A stretch of 64,000 bases of DNA from positions 67,828,001-67,892,000 of the forward strand of contig CM114271.1 in assembly GCA_050084515.1 (NCBI GenBank), written 5' to 3'. This document shows positions 50,691 to 60,123 of the stretch, one piece after another. The translations under genes were made by a program, and so were the position numbers. The notes under the pieces were generated by a model. That model saw only the letters and a program-made list of their open reading frames with translations. It was not told where the DNA came from and searched no databases. Positions within the stretch are counted from its first letter, which is position 1, and every line of letters starts with the position of its first letter. Source of the DNA: Blasia pusilla. Its lineage: Eukaryota > Marchantiophyta > Marchantiopsida > Blasiales.

Positions 50691-51460
50691 AAACACTCAC
50701 AAAGTTGTGACAACTAAAAATGCCCTATTTCAAGGGCATTAAAAATGGAAAGGGTGCTTTGGAATAGTAATAATATATTTGCAATAATAATATAGATGTG
50801 AACATAAGCACAAAATTTCCGTAGATATTAATTGAAAAAGCTTATTCTAAAAATAAGTGTGGTTACCACTAATCACATTCATAAACATTCCAAAATTTTT
50901 TTTCCCTGTCACTGAGGTTAAGTCCACCCAACCATGGTCAACAAAATAACCGGTTGGGTTGGCTGGTTAGGGTTGAGAGAGAGAAGGGGTTTTGAGAAGA
51001 GATCGAATCATCAGAAGCTGAAAACCGAGATGAGGAGGACGCCACAGACTTTGCAGTGATTTTTGGGAGCTTGAGGTGCTCGCGACGTATTCGGTGTGGC
51101 ATCGTGTGCACCCGCTTGCTCTGATGTACAGAACGAGCTCGGGAGCCTGAGAACTGCACGCCGCTGGCCTCCGCGGTGATATCGGTATGAATTTGTACTC
51201 AAGGAATTTTTGAAGTGAGAATCGAAGATTGTGATTTGGACTGATGCGTGAGGAGTTGGTTGATGGATGGATGGTCGACTTCCGGAACTTTACGGTTGTT
51301 TCTGGATTCGTGTAAGGAACCGGATGCTGTAGGGATTTGGACGTGGATGGGAGAGTTGAGAGACTGGGGTTTATGAAATTTCATGGGAGTGTGTGATGGA
51401 AGAAGACGTCTCCAGAAGAGTAACTCTCTGGAATTTGTGATTTCTTTCTTTGTATAGTCC

Positions 51461-51879
51461 CTTGTTGCTTCAGACCGTTGAGACAATTCAATATGTCTGC
51501 TGAAGATTCACCCTCTGTGAACTGTTTAGAGGTGTTTGCTCACTTCTTCCTACACCTCCCTGCCACTCGGGATCATCGAGACAATTACTATGGTCTTCAT
51601 ACGATTTACTGTCGCTAATCTTAATTGAAGCGCTTTTTCATCTGTTTCTACAGCTTCTTGTTGCTTAGGATCATGAAGACAATCATCGAGATGTCCATAA
51701 GCTTTTCTCTCTCTACTCTAAAATTGAAGTGATTTTTCATTTCTTTCTCACATCTGCTTGTTGCTCGGGATCGTCAAAACTATCGTAGTGGTCGTCATAA
51801 GATTTTCTCTCTGTAATCTGAATGGAAGCGCTGTTCCATTTCTTTCCACATATGCTTGTTGCTTGAGGTCAACAAGACA
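51461..51879 (+). repeat. Tandem repeat, five units of about 98 bp, before the small gene
   Basis: Units start with CTTGTTGCT-like sequence at 51461, 51560, 51657, 51757 and 51855 (spacings 99, 97, 100, 98). A typical unit runs CTTGTTGCTCGGGATCGTC, then GTCATAAGATTTTCTCTCTG, then GAATGGAAGCG and TTCATTTCTTTC. The last unit runs into the first exon of the small gene. The pyrimidine-rich character suggests an intron or leader. Confidence 0.75.
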
Positions 51880-52378
51880 ATGAGTGATGTCGTAGACGCT
51901 GTTTTCCGATTCCCACTGTTGTTACTTGTTCAGGCGAGGAGCATCGGAGGGGTGGGAAGCATGCGAGACTTCGTCAGTTCCGCTGCTGGTTCCAAGTCAT
52001 CGTATGGTCTCGGAGGAGGAGCCAAGGAGGACGATAAGAGCGAAGATGCTGGTGGCTCTCTCGATCCTGTCGAGTACAAAGAGATTCAGCGGGAGGCCCT
52101 TGGTAAGTTGTACACCTTCAGTCCCGCGTTCCCTGTAACATCTTCTTCAGGAAGAAGGTACAGCACATGCAAGGGTTTGGCGTGAAAAGCCCCATTGAGG
52201 GTCTCCCCGCAATCTTCGACACCTTTTGGAAAGTAAGGCGTCTTTGACCTCGTTCTGTAGTTCAACCAGCGGCGCGAAACTATGCATCTCTGTCACTCAC
52301 AGATGACTGGTGTTTCTTCTCTCCTGCTTCTTGTCGCAGTATCCCTCCAGCCGGAGCCCTCAGGAGCAGTACATCTAG
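51880..52378 (+). CDS. Small protein gene, three exons (79 or 106 aa), overlapping the PDCD2 frame
   Basis: Exons: 51880-52102, 52174-52232 and 52340-52378 (TAG). Introns are 71 and 107 bases, with donors CTTG|GTAAGT and GAAA|GTAAGG and acceptors GCAAG|GGTTTGG and GTCGCAG|TATCCC; phases fit. The product ends with SLDPVEYKEIQREALG, FGVKSPIEGLPAIFDTFWK and YPSSRSPQEQYI. I do not recognise the family; VEYKEIQREAL faintly recalls a segment near the N-terminus of TOM40, but the rest does not. The start is uncertain. ATG 51880 lies in the last 98-bp repeat unit, and the stretch before GTTCAG|GCGAGG (51933) looks like a polypyrimidine tract, so ATG 51961 (79 aa) with a non-coding first exon near 51.1 kb is as likely. 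Exon 2 is 59 nt, not a multiple of three, with consequences for PDCD2. Confidence 0.6.
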
Positions 52379-54105
52379 ACGTCTCAAAACCGATCGGTAA
52401 GTACTCTGGGAATGGCGGTATCCCCACTGAAGGCAGCACGGTAAACATAGAGCTATCTTCACTGGAAGAGCTCGCGAGTTTGGATGAAGTGGACAGTAAT
52501 GGTTTGCAGGACGGGAATGCTGATTCTGAAGGTAGATCAGACCAGATTTCAAGCTTGGAGGTCGGTTCCAGGACTAGGTTGGAAGACTTTGAGGAAGCGA
52601 GTAGTTATGGAATACAGGTTGGACTTGATATTTCTGTGGTCACCTTAGATGAAGTAGACGGAGATGAGTCAGGAGATGGAATTGGCGAAGCAGATAGCAT
52701 TGAAGATGATGGTGAGGATGATGAAGTTTGGGGAGGAAGAGGATTGAAAGGCTATTTGGGGACTGTGGAAGAACCCTGGAAGCTAACACGCCAGTATTTT
52801 CCTAGTAAGGCGGGGGGTTGTCCCGCATGGTTGGATCCAGTGAATTTGCCTCGAGGGAAGCAAATCCTTTGTGGAATCTGCGATAAACCCTTGCAGTTTG
52901 TTTTACAGGTGAGTCTTTTCTATGCAACACTGTTCTGATTCCTCAGGTTAACCTATGTGCAGGAGTTGGAGGGTTTTAATCCTCTTGAGCTGAGCTAGCT
53001 TCACATCACAACTCATGGTTGGATCCCTCTTGAATCACATATCCACATGCTTTCATCTGGAAATTCGACAAAGCAATTTCTGATTATATTCCTAAGTTAT
53101 GGTGTGTTCATTCAGGTCTATGCTCCTGGGGATGACAATCCTGTAGCCTTCCATAGGAGTTTGTTCGTTTTTATCTGCACAAGCCTGGCATGTTTGGAAC
53201 AGGACCAGCGCCAGCAGCAAAGAAAGGATAAGAGCCAAAGGAGTGTGAAGGTCTTCCGTTGCCAGCTTCCACGGGATAATGCGTTCTACTCTTCTACTGC
53301 TCCCAGTGCTGATGGCAACGAAGCTTCTCTTTGTACCGGGGCAGCATTGTGCAAATGGTGCGGCACATGGAAGGGAGACAAGGTTTGCGGTGGTTGTAAA
53401 CAGACTCGTTATTGCTCCCAAACACATCAGATGGATCACTGGAGAGCTGGTCATGCTCCACATTGTCGAAAAGTGCAAAGTGAAATTGAATCTGCATCTC
53501 CAAATTCCTCAGTAGAATCTGTTTCTTCCTCTGGTACAGATCCAGGAACTGGGCAGTCCATAGATCCAGACACCACCCAAGCGGCAAGTACAAGCCTGTG
53601 GCCTGAATTTGAGCTAATCGTTGAAGACTTTTTGGAAGAGGATGAGGAGGATGAGGATCATGGCACAGAATCAAATAGTGAAGCGAGGAGACTATTGGCA
53701 GATTATGAAAGGAGGCGGCAGCAAGAGAGAGAGATGACGGCAAAGGATCTGCAAGATGTGGAAGAGTCTACTCTAGAAGAACAGCATTGGGCTGCTTTTC
53801 AAGCACGGATCACTAAAACACCAGAACAGGTTCTCTGGTATCTCAGGTCGACCGATGCAAAACCCTTGTGGCCCAGAATTGATGGGCGCCCACAACAAGG
53901 TGACATTGCGACCTGTCCGCTGTGTGGTGGAGAAAGAAGTTTTGAGTTCCAGATTCTACCCCAGTTGCTCTATTTTTTCAAAGTGAAGGATGATATCGAC
54001 TCACTTGACTGGGGTACTATCGCAGTATATTCATGTGTAGCATCCTGTGCAACAAAGGGTTACTGTGAAGAAGTTCCCTGGGTACAATTGAGTATGCCAT
54101 GCTAA
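52303..54105 (+). CDS. PDCD2: MYND-finger PDCD2 protein (programmed cell death 2 family)
   Basis: PDCD2-family proteins are thought to chaperone newly made ribosomal protein uS5 in eukaryotes. Exons: up to 52908 and 53116-54105 (TAA), joined phase 0 (TTTTACAG|GTGAGT, ATTCAG|GTC). The protein has an acidic N-terminal region; LGTVEEPWKL, PSKAGGCPAWLDP and ILCGICDKPLQFVLQ (PDCD2 N-terminal block); VFRCQLPRDNAFYSS; a MYND finger (CKWCG, CGGCKQTRYCS, HQMDHW, GHAPHC, with His replacing one Cys as in plant members); an Asp/Glu-rich linker; and the PDCD2_C domain (FQARITKTPEQVLWY, EFQILPQLLYFF, DSLDWGTIAVYSC). The start is a problem. After ATG 52303 there is no in-frame Met before the MYND finger, and that ATG lies inside an intron of the upstream small gene. 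Either transcription starts there (531 aa) or translation enters from the small gene's exon 1. Confidence 0.9.
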
Positions 54106-54920
54106 CTCAGACTTTAGGTTTATTACAACCACCCGAATCTCCACAAGGAGCAGGTTGGTATGATATTTCGCCCTCGTTTGTATAGAAAAGAATTCATCCA
54201 CACAGAATTTCTGAGTCCTGTGGTGTCTGCCAAAAGGCAGGTCGCGGTTTTTTACAGTAAAGAAGTGCCACCATCTAAATCAAAGTGAAGATGAATTTGG
54301 TGGAAGTCCATGAGGAGACCTGAGATAAACAAGATGAATGTTGTTTGGATGCACCAATTGCACATGGTCTACTGAGTGTCATTTCTGCAAGCACTATGAA
54401 GGTGTTGCCTTGCCCTCGTCGCCGGTAAACTCTGGACCACCAGTTTGTACTCATGAACATCAAGTGATTTGGTGCTGATGACTTGTAAGTGCAGAGTCCA
54501 CCTCGGAAAGGCGGGTTAGACACCGAATCTGACAGAAGCTGAAGCATCTGGACGGATTCTGGATCAAATTATTGGGAGTTTATGACTTTGGATGGTTTGT
54601 CCAGAAATGAAGGGCGTGGTTCTCATCTGGAGTGGCACAAGAAAACTGTGCCTATGGACGTAGCCAAACATTTCTAAGTAGAAGTCTTAGAAATGTTCAC
54701 TGGATCTTAACATTTGTTTGCAACCTTTGTAGTATGGATGCAAACCTAGTAAGATAAAGGAGCCTCGAATTGAGCAAGAGACAAAACAGATGGTTGGCAT
54801 CCCATATCGAGAGTTGATTGGGTGCACAATTGAGACCAGATTATGCATTCCTAGTAGGTTGAGTGGGACATTTCATGAATGACCTTTGAGTATCTCATTG
54901 GCAAGTTGCATATCGGGTAT
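54106..54920. other. PDCD2 3' UTR and spacer
   Basis: No gene recognised. The first few hundred bases are likely 3' UTR. A possible splice acceptor just after the stop (CTAACTCAG) could reflect an alternative C-terminus, but no conserved residues follow. Confidence 0.45.
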
Positions 54921-55092
54921 TTAGTTACTTGAAGGAGACCATGAAATGTACATTGTTCATCAAGAGAGCCAACCTACAAGGATTAAAGGGGACCATAAAA
55001 TATACCTTAGTTACTTGAAGGAGACCATAAAACGGACCTTGTTCATCAAGAGAGCCAACCAACAAGGATTAAAAGGGACCATAAAATGTGCC
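54921..55092. repeat. Tandem duplication, two 86-bp units
   Basis: TTAGTTACTTGAAGGAGACC at 54921 recurs at 55007, each followed by TTGTTCATCAAGAGAGCCAA and ACAAGGATTAAA blocks and GGGACCATAAAAT, with few differences. Confidence 0.85.
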
Positions 55093-55180
55093 TTGTTATT
55101 GCCTTTGTATGAGGATCTGTTTTGGATCCCTCTTCGGAATGCTTCTATCTCCCTTGTTTTTTAAACTCGTGCTTGTCAAG

Positions 55181-55762
55181 GTTGTTGTGCAAATCCATAT
55201 CGTCATACAACATACATCGTTGGCATATCATATTCACATATATACATAACATAGACGAGAGCATCCGCAAATACTAGTGTACCACAACTGAAATCCGCGA
55301 AAAACCTTCTGTCATAAAATACGTATAGAATCACATACAATCGAGTCAAACCCACTCCACGATGGGAGAATCTAGGTCGAAGCTTGCGGGAACCACCACA
55401 GTCAAGAGCTCTACTCACTACCAAGGCTAACTCCCAACGCAACAGGCTCAACTCAAAGAACTAACTGTTCTTTAAGTACACTCCACACTATATCCTCCAA
55501 CCTAAGAGCGGGCCCTATTGGAAAAGTCTCCCTAAACTTAGTAACCCCCAACCCTATGTATGAAACCGCATTTCTACCTAGACACTACGGCCCTACATAA
55601 GGTATGGCCTCTACTAGCACACTATACTCTACGACATAATCCGTATGGTCATGGCAGTTGTCGTGCGAATCCACATCGTCATACAACATACATCGCTGAC
55701 ATACCATATTCACATACATACATAACATAGACGAGAGCATCCACAAACACAAATGTACCACA
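55181..55762 (-). repeat. LTR-like segment with a ~105-bp direct repeat 476 bp apart
   Basis: Starting TGTGGTACA at 55762 and again at 55286 (minus strand), about 105 bases are repeated, including GGATGCTCTCGTCTATGTTA, GATGTATGTTGTATGACGAT and GGATT(C/T)GCAC(G/A)ACAAC. Beyond that the two flanks differ. This could be an LTR with an internal duplication, or a truncated second LTR next to the first. Confidence 0.5.
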
Positions 55763-55943
55763 ACTCGCCCCCCTAACTGGCGGTTTGGTCCCTCTAACTC
55801 CCCGGTAGCCCTATATATCTACTACGTGCTATACACCTTCTTGGGTGCACGAATCAGAAGGCCGGGTGCTAGGTTGCCCCATCGTTAGTCGCACATATGT
55901 AATCCATATCATGCAAAGATGAAGTCATCTACCTCTTCTAAGT

Positions 55944-56078
55944 ACATCGAGGACAAACCGACCTTCCAGTAGGAACAACATCCATACGTGGAGTCAAACA
56001 CATAATGTGCCAACCCCTAGAACACCGATCACATACCAACATACGGGCTGCGTTACCAGTAAACTCACACAACATGCA
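55944..56078 (-). other. PHD finger encoded at the end of the gypsy integrase
   Basis: Within the 157-residue frame 56411-55938, Cys112, Cys115, Cys127, Cys130, His135, Cys138, Cys153 and Cys156 form C-x2-C-x11-C-x2-C-x4-H-x2-C-x14-C-x2-C. The central LVCDRCSRGWHIMCL matches the PHD consensus (LLCD-C--G-H--CL). PHD fingers typically read histone H3 tails, so by inference this tail may have targeted integration to chromatin, as chromodomains do in chromoviruses. An extra CAPC pair lies upstream (residues 87-90). Confidence 0.85.
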
Positions 56079-58817
56079 CCTCAAGCTAGCATGTATCATG
56101 GCTAAGCTTGGGTCAAAAATACCATCCACATTTGGAAGATGACATGGCGCACAATTACGCACATGATCCTTCCAAACAACTCCATCACGACCCTCGAACA
56201 TAAGAACTCCAGAAGCTAACACTTCGCGCTCTCGTAAAATAGTGCGGCCTGCCGTCACATCCAACGTTGTTGGTGCAATCTGTTGCAAATAGACATAGTC
56301 CCCCACATGGAACCTACGAATCGATGGTCGATAACCTCCACCCCGAATGGTTGCATACTGCAACGTATCCCTGTGTTGAGCAATGGCAAGATTCTCAAAG
56401 GCTCTTGGCATAACTCTCCGAAAGAGCTCTACCTGCTGAGATCACACTCTCATCCACATCTCTAGGTCATCAAGGTTCACCACCTCACTAGACTCCCGAC
56501 GAATTGCTGTTGGCAAGTCTGGATCTCGGCCGTATAACAGAAAATAAGGTGAGAAGGAAGCCAAGGATGCTTGGCGACTGAACCTATACCCTATGGCTAA
56601 CCATGGAAACTGAATATCCCAGTCTCCAAGATGCCCCTTCTGTAGGCCATACTTGCGCAATGCCCTCTTCACCGTTTGAACCACACGCTCAGCCAAACCA
56701 TCCGCCTCTGGATGATCTCGAGACGTGGTTCGATGATCAATCAACGCCTTGTCAAACAAGACCTGAAACTCACCGTGAAACTTTGTACCTTGGTCGGTCA
56801 ACACTTCACCAAAATGACTAAGCACTCTATCAAGAAACGCATACGTCGTTCCCTCACTTGCCTTGTCAGGTAAAGCCACCAACTCAATCCACTTGGAGAA
56901 GTGCTCCACCATCACCAACACATATCGATGATGTCGTTCAGTCAACGGTAACGGTCCCGCAAAGTCCACACTCCAACGGTAACCCAACCCCATAATAGGC
57001 AAGGGGTGTAACTGTGGTGTAGGGGCATTGAATGATGCCCTCACCCGGTCAGAAACCATACAACGTGACACCAACTGCTGCACCTGAGTATGCATGCCAT
57101 GCCACCATATCGACCAAGGAGTAAGCTATACGACGCTTTACCCCAAAATGTCCCAACTCCTCATGGGCATGTCGCACAATGCGCTCTCTCTGAGCCAAAT
57201 GCGGCACTACTCGTACTCTACCATCCTCCCACACACGGAGAATATGTGTTCCCTCCAATCGATACCTCTTAGCACATTGAAGGACACGGTCCCGCTACTT
57301 GGCTCTCACTATGCCTGGCACCCTACTGATCCGTAGGAACTCCAACACCAACGCATCATCATGAATATCACGCTGATCCATACCACCATCTCCAACCTTA
57401 GGATCTGAAGGCTGGCCATCTACCCTCTGACTAGAGTAAGATGTCATGTGGTCCTCCATACTAGAGTCCACCCCTAACCAACATAAAAAAGCAGATGCAT
57501 GCCAACCTAGCACCATCTCCTCATCAACCTCGCCATGCCATCTAGCCCCAGTTGCATCCTCTTGGCTAGTACATGGGTTCCTACTCAACCCATCAGCATC
57601 AAGGTTGGCAACTCCAGGTCTATGTACCACGTGGAAGTCATACTCCTGTAAGATAAGAGCCCATCGTGCAAGCTTCCCTGTAAGCTTGTCAGACTCCATC
57701 AACCACTTGAGCGGCTGGTGATCAGTAACAAGGGTAAACTGTGTGCCAAACAAGTAACACCTAAAGTATGCCACAACCCACACTACTGCCAAGCACTCTC
57801 CCTCATATGAACTATAGCGCGACTCTGCTGCATTATTTAAACGACTTGCATAGGCCACCACAAACTCCGTGTGCTCATCATCATGTTGAGTCAACACCGC
57901 TCCAAGTCCCAATCTACTCCAATCAATGTGTAACTGAAATGGGCACCCTTTAGTAGGTCTCCTCAAGATAGGCGCCGTCACCAACTGGGCCTTGAGCTCC
58001 ACAAAAGCTCTCTCCTGATCATCTCCCCAGTGCCACTCATGATCTGATTTCAGCAATTGGTTCAAGGCTTTGCCATAGCTCTAAATCCCTTCACATACCT
58101 CCGATAGTAGTTTGGAAATCCCATGAATGCCCGAACTCTACTCACATCTACCGGATGAGGAATAAGTGCAATAGCCTCCACCTTTGCTTGTTGAACTCCC
58201 AAACCACATGGATAGATCACATGACCCAAGTACTCAACATCCTCATGGAAGAACTTACACTTTCATGGATGCAAACGTAGACCATGAGCTTTCAACCTCT
58301 CAAACACAATTTGCAAATGTATCTGATGCTCCTCCACCGTGTTAGTGAACACCAAGATATCATCAATGTAACACCGAACAAAATCCAACCCTGCTAGGAT
58401 CCTGTCCATCACTCTCTGAAACTCGGCAGGTGCATTCTTCAACCCAAAGGGTAAGAATTTCCACTGGTACAAACAATCCTTGCCATGAGAGTTGACACCC
58501 CAAAATGCTGTCTTGGCCTTGTCACTCTCTCGAATCGGCAACTGATGGTATCTTGTCCGAAGAAGCAAAGTACTGAAAATCTTTGCCTGTCCCACCATAT
58601 TAAAGATCTCCTCAGGTGTAGGCATGACATACCTATCAGCCTTGGTCTGCCGATTGATAGGACGGTAATCTCCACACATCCGCCTATCCATGTAGTTGCC
58701 ATGCACATCCTTTTTAGCAAGCATGACAGTGGCTGATGCATACTCTCCATGCGACAACTCCACTAATCTAGCCTCCAAAAGGTCCAATGTCCTACTCTGA
58801 ATCAGATCCCTCTCCAT

Positions 58818-59580
58818 ATCACTATATCAGTAGGGACGACGAAAGATTGGCATATCACTAGCCAAATCAATCCGTATACCGGGTCCAACCAAAGTACCCA
58901 ACTCCTTCATGCTAAAGGCAAAAAAAACTCCTATAAGCACGTAGGAACTGTGTCAAGCGTCATTTCTTACCTCCCGTAAGCTTGGGCCCAAGTAATGGCT
59001 CCCAAGTCTCCTCCACTAGCACACTAGAGGGAGAGGACGACGCCATTGGCTGCTACGCAACCCCCTCACAAGATGGTACACTCTTAGCTACACCATCATC
59101 TGAGCAAATAACTCCTCCACCAACATGAGCAACCAACTCCACATGCCTAGCCATTACATCCCATTTACTCCAAGGATGCAAAATACTACTCTCCTCGCCC
59201 CCAGCCGATGCCTTTACCGTCCCGGTAGCCATCGAGCTCATCACAAGGGGTAGAAGATCCACAGACATAGTCCGAAGTCGACGCTGCTCGGCCATACCAA
59301 GACTCAAAATCCAGGTCAAACAATTCAATTCCATGGCCTGACCCAACACATGACGTCGTGAAGCCTCAGAAATAGAAGCAACCGTTGTCACACCAGTAGC
59401 ACGCTCTCTCTCATCAGCGTTAGGCTCCACCAACTGTCGCACATGAGAATCCCATACAAGCCCAGGACCACCTTCCCTGTAGGTATGTGACGAGGGAAAA
59501 CTCACAAATGGGGGTAGTGCCATCCTAGGCTGGCCCATACGGTTCACCACTGCCATGGGTGACCGATTAATAACCCTCAC
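58818..59580 (-). other. Gypsy protease-RT linker, degraded
   Basis: An open frame from 59583 to 59053 (VINRSPMAVVNRMGQP ... SVPSCEGVA) continues from the protease motif. It should represent the end of the protease and the spacer before RT. From 59052 to 58818 stops are frequent. It is also odd that this linker is longer than in many gypsy elements. Confidence 0.5.
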
Positions 59581-59633
59581 CACTTGAGAAAGTCACCCAG
59601 TATCCAAGATACTATCCACTGTAAGGCAAGGAT

Positions 59634-60051
59634 TGTTGGATTCTCAACATCCACTTCTCTAAGCACTATTAATCTGATCGACCCCCTTGTATGAGGAGAA
59701 GCCTAGATTGATGGTTCCGACTTAGACGTCGAAGGAGTCATAGTAATATGACGTAGGTGGTTTTAGGAGTAGGGTTACTAGGTTTATCTAACCCTATATT
59801 GCATCAGGGTGCGGGGCATCCTGATGCAATATAGGGTAAATAGAAACGAAGAAAAATAGGTAAAAACCCTAGTTTTCCCGAGTAGTCAAATTGTCGGGAG
59901 CCGCAGCGGTAGCGCATTCTCGTATGTCGAGTTATCTCCATGTTCTGGTTCCATCAAAGCTCTTCTGTGAGCGCACGGACGGACTAGTCCACTTTGTATC
60001 TCTATGTTTTGTAAAGATTTCAGTGATTTTGTCACTTTTTGTTTTCTCACA
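59634..60051 (+). repeat. 5' LTR of the copia element (418 bp)
   Basis: Begins TGTTGGATTC and ends TTTTCTCACA, the TG...CA borders of an LTR, and is followed at once by the primer-binding site. The five bases before it (AGGAT, 59629-59633) are the candidate target duplication. It contains a perfect hairpin, listed separately. Exact borders await the 3' LTR. Confidence 0.75.
59791..59837 (+). repeat. Perfect 18-bp hairpin inside the copia LTR
   Basis: The arms ACCCTATATTGCATCAGG (59791-59808) and CCTGATGCAATATAGGGT (59820-59837) are exact reverse complements around the 11-base loop GTGCGGGGCAT. Confidence 0.9.
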
Positions 60052-60064
60052 TGGTATCAGAGTA
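60052..60064 (+). promoter_or_regulatory. Primer-binding site, initiator Met-tRNA type
   Basis: TGGTATCAGAG directly after the LTR is complementary to the 3' end of plant initiator tRNA-Met (TGGTATCAGAGC), the usual copia primer. Confidence 0.9.
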
Positions 60065-60123
60065 GTAGGTTTTCCAGTATTTTGTATCTGGCGATCTAGT
60101 GTGTTTGCACAAAATCTTGATAG

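Larger units (their letters stand above)
46642..51460. other. INO80 3' UTR and AT-rich spacer; possible leader exon near 51.1 kb
   Basis: The first few hundred bases are probably INO80 3' UTR. From 47.4 to 50.9 kb no gene is recognised. A GC-richer block at 50.95-51.45 kb looks like promoter/5' leader for the next gene, with a possible donor ATCG|GTATGA at about 51,185. Open frames there on both strands have no recognisable product. Confidence 0.45.
55180..59633 (-). mobile_element. Ty3/gypsy retrotransposon, 5' part cut off by a copia insertion
   Basis: Reading leftward from 59633 the order is protease, reverse transcriptase, RNase H, integrase, PHD-finger tail, a purine tract and LTR-like sequence, so the element is gypsy-type and on the minus strand. 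A purine tract (GTTAGGGGGGCGAG, 55777-55764) precedes TGTGGTACA (55762), a plausible start of the 3' LTR. Gag and the 5' LTR are absent because the copia LTR begins at 59634 immediately before the protease. The missing part should lie beyond the copia element, outside this window. The left end of the element is not fixed. Many stops and frameshifts show it is inactive. Confidence 0.8.
55938..59633 (-). pseudogene. Gypsy pol polyprotein with C-terminal PHD finger, broken
   Basis: Protease: LTVDSILDTG at 59626-59596 (DTG at 59604-59596), followed at once by a stop. Reverse transcriptase, 58817-58263: MCGDYRPINRQTKADRY, FPFGLKNAP-like FLPFGLKNAPAEFQRVM, YIDD at 58370-58359; the first catalytic Asp of F-S-x-L-D-L is Leu (58565-58563). 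RNase H, 58065-57295: LHIDWSRLGLGAVL, LVTDHQPLKWL, ANLDADGLSR. Integrase: HHCC region 57258-57049 (ELGHFGVKRR), core 57095-56442 with WSVDFAGPLP, LTDQGTKFHG and ADGLAERV (D, D, E). A C-terminal module (FHVGDYVYLQQ, GVVWKDHVRNCAPCHLP) is followed by the PHD finger. In-frame stops and small indels separate these pieces, so no intact polyprotein is possible. Confidence 0.88.

Noticed and set aside
52103-52150. A 48-bp intron ending at TTCTTCAG in the small gene
   Set aside because: Too short for a plant intron and it causes an early stop; the acceptor at 52173 (GCAAG) gives 71 bases and keeps the frame.
52282-52338. A possible signal peptide MTGVSSLLLLVAV at the start of the PDCD2 frame
   Set aside because: PDCD2 proteins are not secreted; the hydrophobic run is the polypyrimidine tract of an intron translated by chance.
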